Source: Lentisphaerota bacterium (GTDB taxonomy: Bacteria > Verrucomicrobiota > Kiritimatiellia > UBA8416 > JAIOPI01). From it: DNA of 64,000 nt. The notes beneath the pieces were generated by a model that saw only the letters and a list, made by a program, of their open reading frames with translations, had not been told where the DNA came from and searched no databases. The stretch lies in assembly GCA_021413965.1 (NCBI GenBank), contig JAIOPI010000021.1, positions 62,001-126,000 of the forward strand, written 5' to 3'. This document shows, in pieces, positions 32,373 to 41,410 of the stretch (its first letter is position 1; each line of letters opens with the position of its first letter). The translations under genes and the position numbers were made by a program.

Positions 32373-34553
32373 CTACCCCTTGACCGCGCCTTCGGTCATG
32401 CCGCGGACGAAGAGTCGCATCGACGCGATGAAGAGAACGATGATGGGGACGGCCGCCATCGCGTAACCCGCCATGAGTGGTCCCCACAGCTTGATGTATT
32501 CGCCGGCGATGCGAATCAGCTGCACCATCACGGGCAGTCGCGCGTGGTCACGCATCACGATCAGCGGCAGGACGAAGTCGTTCCAGGCGGTCATGAAATG
32601 CATGACGCCCACGGTCCCGAGAATGGGGCCTGAGAGCGGCAGCACAATGAGCCACATCTGGCGGAGGTGGCTGGCGCCGTCGATCTCGGCGGCTTCATAC
32701 AGATCCCGCGGGATATCGGCCACAAAGCTGCGCAACATGAACACGGCAAAGATCTGCCCCTGTGCCGCCCCCACCAGGATCAGGGCGGAGAGGGTGTTCA
32801 AGAGGTTGAGGTCCCGCAGCAGGCGGAAGAGTGGCACGAGGTTGGCAATCATCGGCAGCATCATCAACACCAGGATGGCGTTCCAGAACAGGCCCGAAAG
32901 CGGCATCCGCAGACGGGCGAAAAAGTAGGCCGCCATCAGGGCCATGACGAGCATGACCACCGTGGAACTGACCGACAGGAAGACACTGTTTGCGAGCGTC
33001 GGGGTGATCAGGCGCCAGGCGACGCTCCAGTTCTCGAGGTGCAGCGGGAAGGTCAGCATCGCGGGCGCGCGGTAGAACTGTGTGTTGGATTTGAAGCTGA
33101 CGATAAGCATGAGATAGAGGGGCAGAAACGAGAAGGCGAGCACGGCCCAGATGTAGCCGTGACGAAGCGTGACGAGCACGGCGTTCCCGGCGCGCGCGGC
33201 GGCACGGTAGGCCGGCGTCTGGTTGCGGATGCGGATGCGCGCGGCCCGCTGCTCGCCCCGGCTCGGGATCACGGCCGCCATGATCGATGTGCCAGGCAGG
33301 GGGCTGGCGGGGGAAGCCCCGGCGCGCATCCTGGACCAGCAGGCACCCCACGGCAGAGCGGCGAGCGCCAGGAGCCAGGAGCCATTTCGAAGGATCTGCG
33401 GGAAGTAGGCTTCGTAACCGGACCAGGTCCACCCCCGCAGCCACGCGGCCATTGCCGCACCAGGATGCGCGCGCAGGGCTGCAAGCAGGGGCGAGGTGTT
33501 CTCTCCCCAGATGCTCATGCAGGGGGCGACCACATTCAGCACCACCGCCAGGGCCATCAGCCGCCGGCGCAGGGCCCGCCGCCGATCGGGGTCGTACGAG
33601 CTCCATTCCTGGATCAGGACCGTCACTTTCTGCAGACTCATGACGATGACCATGAGGATGATACCCACCGCGCACGCATACCCCATCTTCTGCTCCATGA
33701 ACGCCTTTCGGAGCATGAACAGGGCGGGAACGTCGACCCGGCCTCCGGGGCCGCCTTCAAAGCCTCCGGTCAAGGCCAGCACCATGCCGGCGTCGGTGAT
33801 AGTGCCGATGATCACGAACACCAGCATGATGTAGATCGAGCTGGTAATAAGCGGAAGCTCCAGGCGGGTGAACTTCGTCCACCAGTTGACGCCATCGATG
33901 TCGCCGGCCTCGTAGACATCCTTCGGGATGCCCTGCAGCTTCGCCAGATGCGTCAGCACGGCGAGCGAACTGATCCAGGGAAAGCCCCAGATGACGACCG
34001 AGGTGAAGATGAGATTGGTGTCTCCCAGCCATGCGGGCGGCTCGGCCCGCGCGAAGACATCCCCCCAGCCACAGAGCGGGGCCAGCGCGTTCAACACGGG
34101 CTTCAGATGCAGGCCCGCGATCAGGGCGTTGAGGTAACCGTTGGTGGCCTCCAGGATGAAATTGCGCCAGATGAGGGCCACGATCAGGGGCGGGATCACC
34201 ATGGGGATGACAAACAGCGCGCGGTACAGAAACTGCCACCGGTCGCTGCGGCACCGGTGAATGGCCACGGCGACGAACAACGGCGGGATCATTTTGACGA
34301 CATTCCAGAAACCGAAGATGAAGGCGTTGCGGAAGGATTGCCAGAATTCGGAAGAAAATAGCAGGTCCTTGTAGTTCTCGGCCCCCACGGGCTCGGCGAT
34401 GTCGGCGCCATTCCAGCGGAAGAAACTGTGAAAAACGCCGCTGGCCGCCGGGTAGTAAATGAACAGGCCGATGGCCAGCAGGGTCGGCAGGACAAAGAGA
34501 TAGATCTCCCAGTGGTGCTTGATCTGACGCCATTTGATGACTTGATCGGCCAT
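32373..34553 (-). CDS. Fused MalF-MalG-type ABC sugar permease
   Basis: This 726-residue integral membrane protein contains two complete binding-protein-dependent transport domains. The first (residues 1-315) has the EAA loop VYEAGDIDGVNWWTKF (about 213-228); the second (about 455-726) has LYEAAEIDGASHLRQMW (about 618-634). EAA loops dock onto the ATPase. Residues 316-450 join them and carry two extra hydrophobic stretches (about 333-347 and 393-408). Normally these are two separate genes (MalF, MalG), so a single chain is unusual. It begins 17 bases after the solute-binding protein gene; no ATPase gene is adjacent, so a shared MsmX/UgpC-type ATPase elsewhere is likely. Confidence 0.85.
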   Translation of the reverse strand: MADQVIKWRQIKHHWEIYLFVLPTLLAIGLFIYYPAASGVFHSFFRWNGADIAEPVGAENYKDLLFSSEFWQSFRNAFIFGFWNVVKMIPPLFVAVAIHRCRSDRWQFLYRALFVIPMVIPPLIVALIWRNFILEATNGYLNALIAGLHLKPVLNALAPLCGWGDVFARAEPPAWLGDTNLIFTSVVIWGFPWISSLAVLTHLAKLQGIPKDVYEAGDIDGVNWWTKFTRLELPLITSSIYIMLVFVIIGTITDAGMVLALTGGFEGGPGGRVDVPALFMLRKAFMEQKMGYACAVGIILMVIVMSLQKVTVLIQEWSSYDPDRRRALRRRLMALAVVLNVVAPCMSIWGENTSPLLAALRAHPGAAMAAWLRGWTWSGYEAYFPQILRNGSWLLALAALPWGACWSRMRAGASPASPLPGTSIMAAVIPSRGEQRAARIRIRNQTPAYRAAARAGNAVLVTLRHGYIWAVLAFSFLPLYLMLIVSFKSNTQFYRAPAMLTFPLHLENWSVAWRLITPTLANSVFLSVSSTVVMLVMALMAAYFFARLRMPLSGLFWNAILVLMMLPMIANLVPLFRLLRDLNLLNTLSALILVGAAQGQIFAVFMLRSFVADIPRDLYEAAEIDGASHLRQMWLIVLPLSGPILGTVGVMHFMTAWNDFVLPLIVMRDHARLPVMVQLIRIAGEYIKLWGPLMAGYAMAAVPIIVLFIASMRLFVRGMTEGAVKG

Positions 34554-34570
34554 AGAAGGTTCGCCGGGGT

Positions 34571-36328
34571 TCAGGGTTCGGGGGCAGGGTTGAGGCTGGT
34601 GATCGGAGCAGGTGTGTCGGCCCGCCGTTCCAGCCGCGCACGCACCTTGTTCAGGACGCGTTCGGAATACTCATACGGTCCGTGGTCCGGCAGCGCGAGT
34701 TCCCCCGTCACCAGTTTCATCTGGCGCGTGTGGAAGATCTCCGGCCAGATTTGCCGGTTGGTCGTGAGGATGCGGTACTTGACCCAATCCGAAACCGCGG
34801 CATCGCCCTCGGCGCGCAAGGCCTGGGCGCGGATGCCGGCGAGGAACTGCTCGTTGTCATGAAGCGCGCGGCGCCACTCCTTCTGCGTGTCCATGAAGTC
34901 GACCATGCCGCGCGTCTTGTAAAAGGGCTCAAAGGACTCGACGACCTGGTCGTAGGTCTTGCGCTTGATCTGATATTCGGCGTAGATCTGCATCCACTTG
35001 ATGGCGGTTTCGCCGCCCAGCCCGCCGGGGTTGAAATTGCCGTAGACGCCCTTCAGATGCGGTTCGAAGCCGCGCAGGAACGGCGGCATCTGCGTCTCGC
35101 GCACGCTGGGAATCCAGCCGATGATGGCATTGAGTTTCTCGTTGTGCGCGCGCGAGGTGATGAAGCGGAGGAAGTCGAGGGCAATGTCCGGGTGGGCGCA
35201 GGAGCGCGTGATCCCGAAGCGCGCGCCGCCCCCGATGCGTTCGTAATTTGGGCCGCGCATGACCGCGCCATATTCGGGATCGTCAGGACTGGGCATCGGG
35301 TAGTCCATGACCCCCACGTCGAAGTACCCCTCGGCCTGTTCCAGCAGGCTGCGCGCCTCCCACGTGCCGGTGGTCATGAAGACGGCACGCTCCTGGGCAA
35401 ACAGCAACAGGGCTTCATCGCGTGACAGGCCCGTGAACCCCACCTGAAAATACTCCGTCAGTTCCCATAGCATGCGGTAGCGCGCCGCGACGGCGGGGTG
35501 GTGAAAATCGAGGCGTCCGGTCTTGATGGCGACAAACTGTTCGCCGTTGTCCACGAATCCGTCCCGATTGAAGTCCGCGACATCTTTGACCGTGTAGGTC
35601 AGCGGGTCCATCATGGGGCCTTCCCACCAGCCCAGGTGATACTTGGATCCCGCGATTGGCGCGTAGGGCTGGCCGCGCTCGTCGTGCGCCGATTTGATTT
35701 GCCGGCACACGGCCAGGAATCCGCGATAATCGGTGGGTGGGGCATCCAGGCCGGTGAGCCGCTTGAGCAGGTTCCTGTTGTAGAAGATGCGCACGCCGAA
35801 CTGCGACAGCGGTACGCTCATGTACTCCTGCATCTCTTCGACGTAGGCTTCGCGCATGCCGTCCTTGAAGGTCAGGCGCAGGGGGACGCCCTCCAGGGGG
35901 GTGTCGGCGTTGTAGGGGTTGGGCTGGTTGACCTCGCGCGTCAGCGGGATGAAGTAGCGGTTGAAGTACTGCAGCCAGAGATAGTAGGGCATGGTGCCGA
36001 GGCCGACCTCAAGCATGTCCGGCGCCGTGCCGCCCATGAGCTGCGTCGTGAGCCACTGGACGTAGGTCATTTCCGGGATGGCGTCTTGGGTGATTTTCAC
36101 CGGCGACAGCCCCTGTGCCACGCGCTGGGCGCTGTAATCGGCGGCGAGTTCGTCGAGCGCCTGGCGCACGCTGGCTTCCAGCTGCCAGTGCCCCAGGCGC
36201 AGGGTAATGGTGCCGGGGGGCGCTTCGGCGGCGCGGTACGACACGATGGCCGACACCGCCCACAGGTAGGTGGTCCCCACGACCAGCACGGCGAAGTAAC
36301 GTTTCAGAAAGCCGGCCACGCGAGTCAT
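34571..36328 (-). CDS. ABC sugar transporter solute-binding protein (family 1) with EF-hand-like loop
   Basis: A 585-residue protein, longer than the usual 400-450. It has an N-terminal signal/anchor helix (about 10-30) with no lipobox, then a bi-lobed family 1 binding-protein fold (TAPDMLEVGLGTMPYYLW, YNRNLLKRLTG, ALLLFAQERAVFMTTGTW, ITRSCAHPDIALDFLRFI). Residues 252-263 read DFNRDGFVDNGE, an exact match to the calcium-binding EF-hand/dockerin loop pattern. The last ~110 residues are an extra helical region. The start codon overlaps the end of the upstream TPR lipoprotein gene (ATGA), so the three genes form one operon. The sugar is not predictable. Confidence 0.85.
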   Translation of the reverse strand: MTRVAGFLKRYFAVLVVGTTYLWAVSAIVSYRAAEAPPGTITLRLGHWQLEASVRQALDELAADYSAQRVAQGLSPVKITQDAIPEMTYVQWLTTQLMGGTAPDMLEVGLGTMPYYLWLQYFNRYFIPLTREVNQPNPYNADTPLEGVPLRLTFKDGMREAYVEEMQEYMSVPLSQFGVRIFYNRNLLKRLTGLDAPPTDYRGFLAVCRQIKSAHDERGQPYAPIAGSKYHLGWWEGPMMDPLTYTVKDVADFNRDGFVDNGEQFVAIKTGRLDFHHPAVAARYRMLWELTEYFQVGFTGLSRDEALLLFAQERAVFMTTGTWEARSLLEQAEGYFDVGVMDYPMPSPDDPEYGAVMRGPNYERIGGGARFGITRSCAHPDIALDFLRFITSRAHNEKLNAIIGWIPSVRETQMPPFLRGFEPHLKGVYGNFNPGGLGGETAIKWMQIYAEYQIKRKTYDQVVESFEPFYKTRGMVDFMDTQKEWRRALHDNEQFLAGIRAQALRAEGDAAVSDWVKYRILTTNRQIWPEIFHTRQMKLVTGELALPDHGPYEYSERVLNKVRARLERRADTPAPITSLNPAPEP

Positions 36329-37242
36329 GCGCCACCGCCCGCCATCTCCCGGCGCAGCCGGGCCTCGACGCCGTCCATGCGCCGCAGGGCCTCCTCGGCG
36401 GCGAAGACGCGGATATCCTGCGGGTACTCGTCCATCAGGCGCCGATAGAAGCGACGGGCGGTCGCAAAGTCGCCGGCCTCAAATTCCGCAATGGTCGCGA
36501 TCTTCCAGTAGGCGCCGGAGTTTTCGAATTTGGGATTGGTTGGATCAAACTCCATGGAGTCGAGCGCCTTCAATTCTGCCTCGAGCTGATGTTCGGGTTC
36601 GTGCAGCGTTTCGTAGCCGGACGCCAGCAGGGAGTAGGCCCCGCTGAGGAACCCCGACTTGGGGTGGCGGTCGATGAACGCGTGCAGGGCGGTCACGGCC
36701 TGGCTCGTGGGGCCGGTCTGCAAGGTTTGGATCAGCGTTGCCTGCCGGTAGATGAAGGCCTCCTGCCCGGCCAGATGCTCGGGAAAGCGGTCGATGACGG
36801 CATCGTAAGCGGCACGAACGGCCTCGTAATCCGGCTCCTCTCCAACGGGGACGACATGTTGCAGGCGAGCCAGCGCCAGCATGCTCCAGGCGGCGAGGTC
36901 GCTTTGCGGGGCGCGTGTGACGATGTCTTCGTAATAGTGGCGGGCCCGGGTCTTGTCCTGATCGCCGAGGGGGGTACGCAGGTTCCAGGTGGTGGCCAAC
37001 CCGTACAGCGCCAGGAGGTGTTGCGGGTCCGCGGGGGGCTTCGCGGCCAAGGCGCGGTCGAAGGCGCGCACGGCCGAGTCGAATTCACCGAGGCGGTAGT
37101 GCGTCCAGCCGGCCTCAACGGGGTTGGCTTCTGCGGGTGGCGCCTGGTGACGCGGTGCGCAGCCCGAGGCGGCGAACATGGAGGCAAGCAGCGCGAGAGC
37201 GAATCGGGGGACCAGGCTAGTCCTAGTGTAGTGGCCTCGCAT
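36325..37242 (-). CDS. TPR-containing lipoprotein
   Basis: A 305-residue exported protein with a signal peptide ending in the lipobox-like AASGC and TPR-like repeats over the rest (GWTHYRLGEFDSAVRAFDRAL, ARHYYEDIVTRAPQS, ATARRFYRRLMDEYP). Likely anchored by lipid in an envelope membrane. ATG 37242 gives a normal-length signal peptide; an in-frame ATG at 37272 is also possible. It overlaps the binding-protein gene by four bases and heads the transporter operon, so it may assist sugar capture or assembly of that transporter; this is inference. Confidence 0.75.
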   Translation of the reverse strand: MRGHYTRTSLVPRFALALLASMFAASGCAPRHQAPPAEANPVEAGWTHYRLGEFDSAVRAFDRALAAKPPADPQHLLALYGLATTWNLRTPLGDQDKTRARHYYEDIVTRAPQSDLAAWSMLALARLQHVVPVGEEPDYEAVRAAYDAVIDRFPEHLAGQEAFIYRQATLIQTLQTGPTSQAVTALHAFIDRHPKSGFLSGAYSLLASGYETLHEPEHQLEAELKALDSMEFDPTNPKFENSGAYWKIATIAEFEAGDFATARRFYRRLMDEYPQDIRVFAAEEALRRMDGVEARLRREMAGGGA

Positions 37243-37386
37243 GGCCGTCAGTTTTCCAGAAAGGGGAGGCATCGTCTAGTCCGGACGTGGGGTGAATGCG
37301 GTCGGTCGGTGCGATTCGGGGTGGGAGCGGGGCCGCAATCAGGCCGAGCGTGTCCGCGCGCGGGGCCGCCTCTGTCGAAAAAGGGA

Positions 37387-37416
37387 TTGCGCCAGACCCG
37401 CGCTTGCGCCTACTAT
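37387..37416 (+). promoter_or_regulatory. Candidate promoter for tRNA-Phe
   Basis: TTGCGC (37387-37392), 18-base spacer, TACTAT (37411-37416), 33 bases before the mature 5' end of the tRNA. Confidence 0.55.
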
Positions 37417-37449
37417 TCCGCGCTTACAGGCCGTTCTGGTTCATCTTGG

Positions 37450-37525
<76 letters not shown>

Positions 37526-37573
37526 TCTTTCCGCGCATGTCACTTCGTCCGGCCGGGATCATGACGTTCAGGA

Positions 37574-38000
37574 TTAGATCCACCTGACGAGACTTTCCAG
37601 CGGCTTGCGCCGGGATGCGGGCGGCGGCCGCCAGCACCAAGTGCTCGCCCGCGATTCCGATATCGACCCAAGGGTATTTAACGCCCGACACGGTGGCCCC
37701 CAGTGTATGGGCGGCGAAAGACGTTTCCATGCCGATCACGATCAGCACGGGTGCGTCCAGCGCCCACCGCATCTTGATTCCCGGTAGGAATCCGGCTTCC
37801 ACGATCCGCCGCTTGGCGGCGGGATCGCGCACGACAGCAAACCGCCACGGCTGCCTGTTGCAAGCCGAGGGCGCCAGGCGCGCGGCCTCCAGAATGTGCA
37901 GGATGTCACGCTCGGATACCGGCTCAGGCTTATAGGCCCGACAGCTTGTCCGCGTCGCCATCGCGTCCATCAGCCCTTTGTTTTGTGAGCTGGTGTTCAT
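37574..38000 (-). pseudogene. Nitroreductase family protein, internally deleted and frame-shifted
   Basis: The first ~127 residues are a good FMN-nitroreductase N-terminus: RTSCRAYK, SACNRQPWRFAVV, and VDIGIAGEHLVLAAAA. At this point the ~45 residues that normally follow (the GLGTCWIGAF-type segment through the LLPLGYP strand) are missing. The family's C-terminal end is present in another frame as RRKPLESLVRWI and a stop (TAA at 37576-37574). In the original frame translation runs on through the tRNA gene with an unrelated tail. This points to an internal deletion that also shifted the frame. A functional product is unlikely. Start ATG taken at 38000. Confidence 0.7.
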
Positions 38001-38035
38001 CGCTCGGCATCTTGCCATTCTTGCCGTTCGAGCTC

Positions 38036-39112
38036 CTACATCAACGTAGCCAGTTCCTTCAGTCTTTCAGAGACTTCGAGCCGATTCGGGCACTTCTCCT
38101 CGCAAGCCTTGCATTGAGTGCACATGGTGGGCTTCTTCTCCGCCGGTAATTGGCGTAAAGCTTCCCGCGCCCATGTTTCCAAACCAAAGACTTTCCAGTG
38201 CTGCCAGATGCCCATCAGGCGCCAGATTTCGAGTCCCGCCGGGCACTCCGCACAGTAACGGCAAGCCGTGCAGAAGTTGCTCCCAAGCTTATCCCTTAGA
38301 CGGTCGAGTCCCTGGCACATTTCGGTGAAGTCGACCTGGCCGGGATCGAAATCCGCGATCGTGCGCACATTCTCCTCAAGCATCTCCAGCGTGCTCATGC
38401 CCGAGCATGCCGTGCTGATGTTCGGGTTGGAGAGCACAAAGCGCAGGGCCATGGCGGTGGTCGGGAGATCCATCCCGATGGCCTTCCGCAGGGTGTCGGA
38501 CGGCGACGTCAGCACGCCGCCCGCAACGGCACACATGGCGACAACGCCCAGCCCCAGTTCGGCGGCGCGGGCGATAACCGGCTCATACTGCCGGTTGATC
38601 ATGTTGTAGGGGACGGTCAGGGAGTCAAAGAGCCCGGTCTCAATGCAGCGGGTGAAATTCTCGGGGGTGTCATGTCCCGTGAATCCGACAAAACGGATCA
38701 GTCCCTCGTCCTGGGCGCGGCGAATTGCATCCAGGACGCCGCCGCGTTTCAACAGGTGCGGCATCATGCCCCAACTGAACCAACCGACTTGGAAGAATTT
38801 GAAGTGGTCCAGCCCCAGGATGTCGAGTTGGCGCTCGATCTCCTTGCGGAAGTGATAGGCACTCTTGTCGGGACTGATGCCTTCTTTGCCGGAAACGATG
38901 ATCCCGCCGGACTTCCCCTTCAATCCTGGCGCCACACGATGCTGGCAGGTGCCGTTCAGATAGTGCCGCGTGGTCTCGAAGTAGTTGATGCCACGTTCAA
39001 CGGCCCGTGAGATCAGTTTCTCGTTCAGCGCCGGGTCGTCTTGAAGCCGCATGCAGCCAAAGGAGAGCGCCGAGACGTTGTACCCAGTCCGTCCGAAAGG
39101 CCGGTAGCGCAT
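38036..39112 (-). CDS. Aldo/keto reductase with C-terminal 2x[4Fe-4S] ferredoxin domain
   Basis: A 358-residue protein of the ferredoxin-containing aldo/keto reductase group. The barrel begins MRYRPFGRTGYNVSALSFG and includes INYFETTRHY and GFTGHDTPENF. The C-terminus has two cysteine clusters, CTACRYCAECP and CTQCKACEEKCP, able to hold two [4Fe-4S] clusters. The usual active-site Asp is Glu here, and the usual His position reads FFQVGW, so the chemistry may differ from classical NADPH-dependent reductases. The start at 39112 has AAGGAAGAG well placed; an alternative at 39166 (also with a Shine-Dalgarno sequence) adds 18 residues. Substrate unknown. Confidence 0.85.
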   Translation of the reverse strand: MRYRPFGRTGYNVSALSFGCMRLQDDPALNEKLISRAVERGINYFETTRHYLNGTCQHRVAPGLKGKSGGIIVSGKEGISPDKSAYHFRKEIERQLDILGLDHFKFFQVGWFSWGMMPHLLKRGGVLDAIRRAQDEGLIRFVGFTGHDTPENFTRCIETGLFDSLTVPYNMINRQYEPVIARAAELGLGVVAMCAVAGGVLTSPSDTLRKAIGMDLPTTAMALRFVLSNPNISTACSGMSTLEMLEENVRTIADFDPGQVDFTEMCQGLDRLRDKLGSNFCTACRYCAECPAGLEIWRLMGIWQHWKVFGLETWAREALRQLPAEKKPTMCTQCKACEEKCPNRLEVSERLKELATLM

Positions 39113-39191
39113 GGTCTCTTCCTTGCGAATCAACGGTTCACTGTGCGTTTGAGCGATAACAGCCATAGGTTCCTTTCCCTGCCCGTTGTGC

Positions 39192-39221
39192 ATTATGCAG
39201 GAGTTTGGGGGTGAGGGTCCA
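39192..39221 (-). promoter_or_regulatory. Weak candidate promoter for the aldo/keto reductase
   Basis: On the minus strand: TGGACC, 18-base spacer, CATAAT (39197-39192). The -10 match is good, the -35 poor. Confidence 0.3.
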
Positions 39222-39334
39222 GCCGGCGGATCAGAATGAGCCGTGGCCGCAAAGCGGCAGGCTGGCGCTTGAAGCGCTACCCGTGTCACCCTTTGTGCGG
39301 GACGGCGACGCCGGCGTCGTCGATCCCTTTTCGT

Positions 39335-39365
39335 TTGCCACCCCCCCTCCACTTTCGACTATGCT
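39335..39365 (+). promoter_or_regulatory. Weak candidate promoter for the exporter gene
   Basis: TTGCCA (39335-39340), a long 19-base spacer, TATGCT (39360-39365). The transcript would have a leader of about 75 bases before the ATG at 39445. Confidence 0.3.
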
Positions 39366-39444
39366 TCGACGCAGCAGGCGGCGGCGCAGGATTATCGGCC
39401 TGTTGGCCGATCGAGGGCTTCGTCAAGCACCGGAGGGCATTGTC

Positions 39445-40071
39445 ATGCGCGGGATTTGTTATCGGGTTGGAGTTTGGGCCGTGCAGGTGGTCATGGCCGC
39501 CGTCGCGATGGGTCTTGTCGCAGGCTGTGCCAGCGCGCCGCCTCTTGTCGTGGAGGCGGACAAGATCCCCAGGCAGACACTCGTTTTGTCGCCGGGCGAC
39601 AAGCTGCATGTCGAGTTCTTCGGCGCGCCGGAACTGAATACCGAGCAGACCATCAGGCGGGACGGCAAGATCACCCTCAAACTCGTTGGCGACATCAAGG
39701 CCGCCGGCGAAACGCCGGAAGAGTTGCAGGCCGTGCTGCTGTCGCTCTACAAGCCACAGCTTCAGATTCAGACCGTTTCGGTCATTGTCGCGTCACCCAT
39801 GCCGGTGTTTGTGACGGGCTCCGTGGTTACGCCGGGGCGTTTCGAGATGGAGCGCCCCATGACGGTGCTGGAAGCCATTATGCAGGCTGGCGGCTTTGAT
39901 CCGCAGTGGGCGGATGTGCGCAAGGTCGTGGTCATCCGGCATGAAAACGACAAGCGCAAGGGGTATGAGTTCAATTTTAAGGACGCGCTGGCTGGCAAAT
40001 CCGGGGCGGCGTTCTACTTGCGGCCATACGACATTGTCTATGTGCCGCAGAAGAGTGTTTGGCCTTGGTAG
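39445..40071 (+). CDS. Wza-like polysaccharide export lipoprotein
   Basis: A 208-residue protein with a signal peptide and lipobox (LVAGC), then the Poly_export domain (LSPGDKLHVEFFGAPEL..., with a DGKITLKLVGDIKAAG segment) and one SLBB-type domain (VFVTGSVVTPGRFEMERPMT, EAIMQAGGF). It is shorter than E. coli Wza (about 380) and resembles the compact exporters of exosortase-linked EPS loci. It would form the outer-membrane channel for the polysaccharide made by the genes to the right. CGGAGGG precedes the ATG at 39445. It is the first gene of the locus, convergent with the regulator that follows. Confidence 0.88.
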   Translation: MRGICYRVGVWAVQVVMAAVAMGLVAGCASAPPLVVEADKIPRQTLVLSPGDKLHVEFFGAPELNTEQTIRRDGKITLKLVGDIKAAGETPEELQAVLLSLYKPQLQIQTVSVIVASPMPVFVTGSVVTPGRFEMERPMTVLEAIMQAGGFDPQWADVRKVVVIRHENDKRKGYEFNFKDALAGKSGAAFYLRPYDIVYVPQKSVWPW

Positions 40072-40128
40072 CGGAGTGGGCCGAACCCGCCTGCACAACG
40101 CATGGGGCATGGGCGCAAAGCATGGTCG

Positions 40129-41064
40129 CTAGGCGTCGCCCAGCATGATTGCAAGTTCATCCTGGTGGCGGCGCGGTGTGCGAATGAACTCCACACCCGC
40201 GCTGAGTTCGCCATTGCTGGCCAGGCGCACGACACGGCAATAGGCCTTCCATCCAACCCATGGCGGGTCACTGAGCTCAACCAGCATGCGAAACGGTTTA
40301 GCCAGCAAATCGGTGCTCTCGATCCTCAAATTGTCGATGTAAGCCCCGCCGCGACTGATGTTCCGCAAGAGTCCTGTACCCCATGCCGAGCGACGGGGGC
40401 GGCGTGCCGAATAGATGGCGACCCGGGCGTTCACAGACACATTCTTTCGCGACCACTGCCGGTGATGTTCGAAGTGGCTGACGCCTATGGGATGGGGTTT
40501 CTTTATGTCCAGAACGTCGGCGATCGTTCGCTCCAGCAGGTCCGCCGTCAGTTTGGGGCCCGCGGGCAACATCAGCGCCGTCCCAGTCGGGATTGCTGCG
40601 TTCTCGCGCTCGGACAAACCGAGGCAAATGATAGGGAAAGGGGGCTGGTCGGATTTGGGTCTCAAGGCGGCAACGATGTCCGCCGGGGGAAGGTCCGGCA
40701 AAGAGGCATCCAGAATCAATAACCGTGGGGGGCGACGTGCACAGCGTACGAGCGTGTCCGCGCCAGTCTCTGCAAGTTCGACAAGCAGCCCGCCGAGAGT
40801 CTGGCCCTGCTGCGTCACCAGATTACGGATCCGGGCGTCGGTAGAGGCCAGCAGGATACGGGGCGAAGCCGATTCCTGGGCGCTTTGCAGGCCGTGGGTG
40901 GCCATGACGGCCTCCACGCTGTCCCGGCGTATCAATCGCTGCCGGGTCAGCGGGTTCAGTTTGCCCGTCAGTTCGCCTGCGTCAAACATGCGGGAAACCG
41001 TGGAGCGCGAAACCCGCAACAGGGCGGCGGTGTCACCCGTTGTCAGATATTCTCTCTGAGTCAT
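40129..41064 (-). CDS. Regulator with HTH, receiver-like and PilZ-like domains
   Basis: A 311-residue protein with three modules. Residues 6-55 are an excisionase/MerR-type HTH (YLTTGDTAALLRVSRSTVSRM). Residues 68-186 resemble a response-regulator receiver with Asp119 in LLILDASLPD, but the later Lys signature is weak. Residues 203-305 resemble PilZ: NISRGGAYI fits the D/NxSxxG motif, while the RxxxR motif reads RKNVS and is degraded. The gene is transcribed away from the sugar-transferase gene at 41411. I infer control of the polysaccharide locus, perhaps through c-di-GMP. Start at 41064 chosen as the first Met before the HTH; an upstream start at 41127 is possible. Confidence 0.75.
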   Translation of the reverse strand: MTQREYLTTGDTAALLRVSRSTVSRMFDAGELTGKLNPLTRQRLIRRDSVEAVMATHGLQSAQESASPRILLASTDARIRNLVTQQGQTLGGLLVELAETGADTLVRCARRPPRLLILDASLPDLPPADIVAALRPKSDQPPFPIICLGLSERENAAIPTGTALMLPAGPKLTADLLERTIADVLDIKKPHPIGVSHFEHHRQWSRKNVSVNARVAIYSARRPRRSAWGTGLLRNISRGGAYIDNLRIESTDLLAKPFRMLVELSDPPWVGWKAYCRVVRLASNGELSAGVEFIRTPRRHQDELAIMLGDA

Positions 41065-41410
41065 GCGCCTGATGTCCTGTTTGAACTGGCCCGCGAGGGG
41101 GACAAAGGTTGCCTGCTTACCTGTCAAAGTTTAGCAAAGAATGATTGAAGTAAAAGCCTCAACGCCTATAGACTTCCCGCTAGTGGTTCGCGGACACCGA
41201 AACGGGGGTGGCGAAGAGGGGCATTCTTCGTTACCCAAAGCTATGGTCTGATGGTAAACCTGACACGGTAAGCAGGGCTCCGTCAATGCAAAAATAACTA
41301 CTTGACGACTTGAAGACATAATGGTTTTCTTTTAGCCGGAATCAAGTAGTACCCATGACGCCACATATGGTCGCGATCACAAAGATGCCCGTTTGGAGAG
41401 GAGTGTGAGT

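Larger units (their letters stand above)
39113..39444. other. 332-base divergent intergenic region
   Basis: It separates the leftward aldo/keto reductase from the rightward polysaccharide exporter. It carries a possible promoter for each (39192-39221 minus, 39335-39365 plus), a TGCATTATGCA near-palindrome at 39190-39200 and the alternative reductase start at 39166. No gene or structured RNA is evident. Confidence 0.5.

Noticed and set aside
32667..34361. 564-codon plus-strand frame over the permease gene
   Set aside because: The minus-strand translation has clear transport-domain motifs; the plus-strand product is a charged, featureless shadow.
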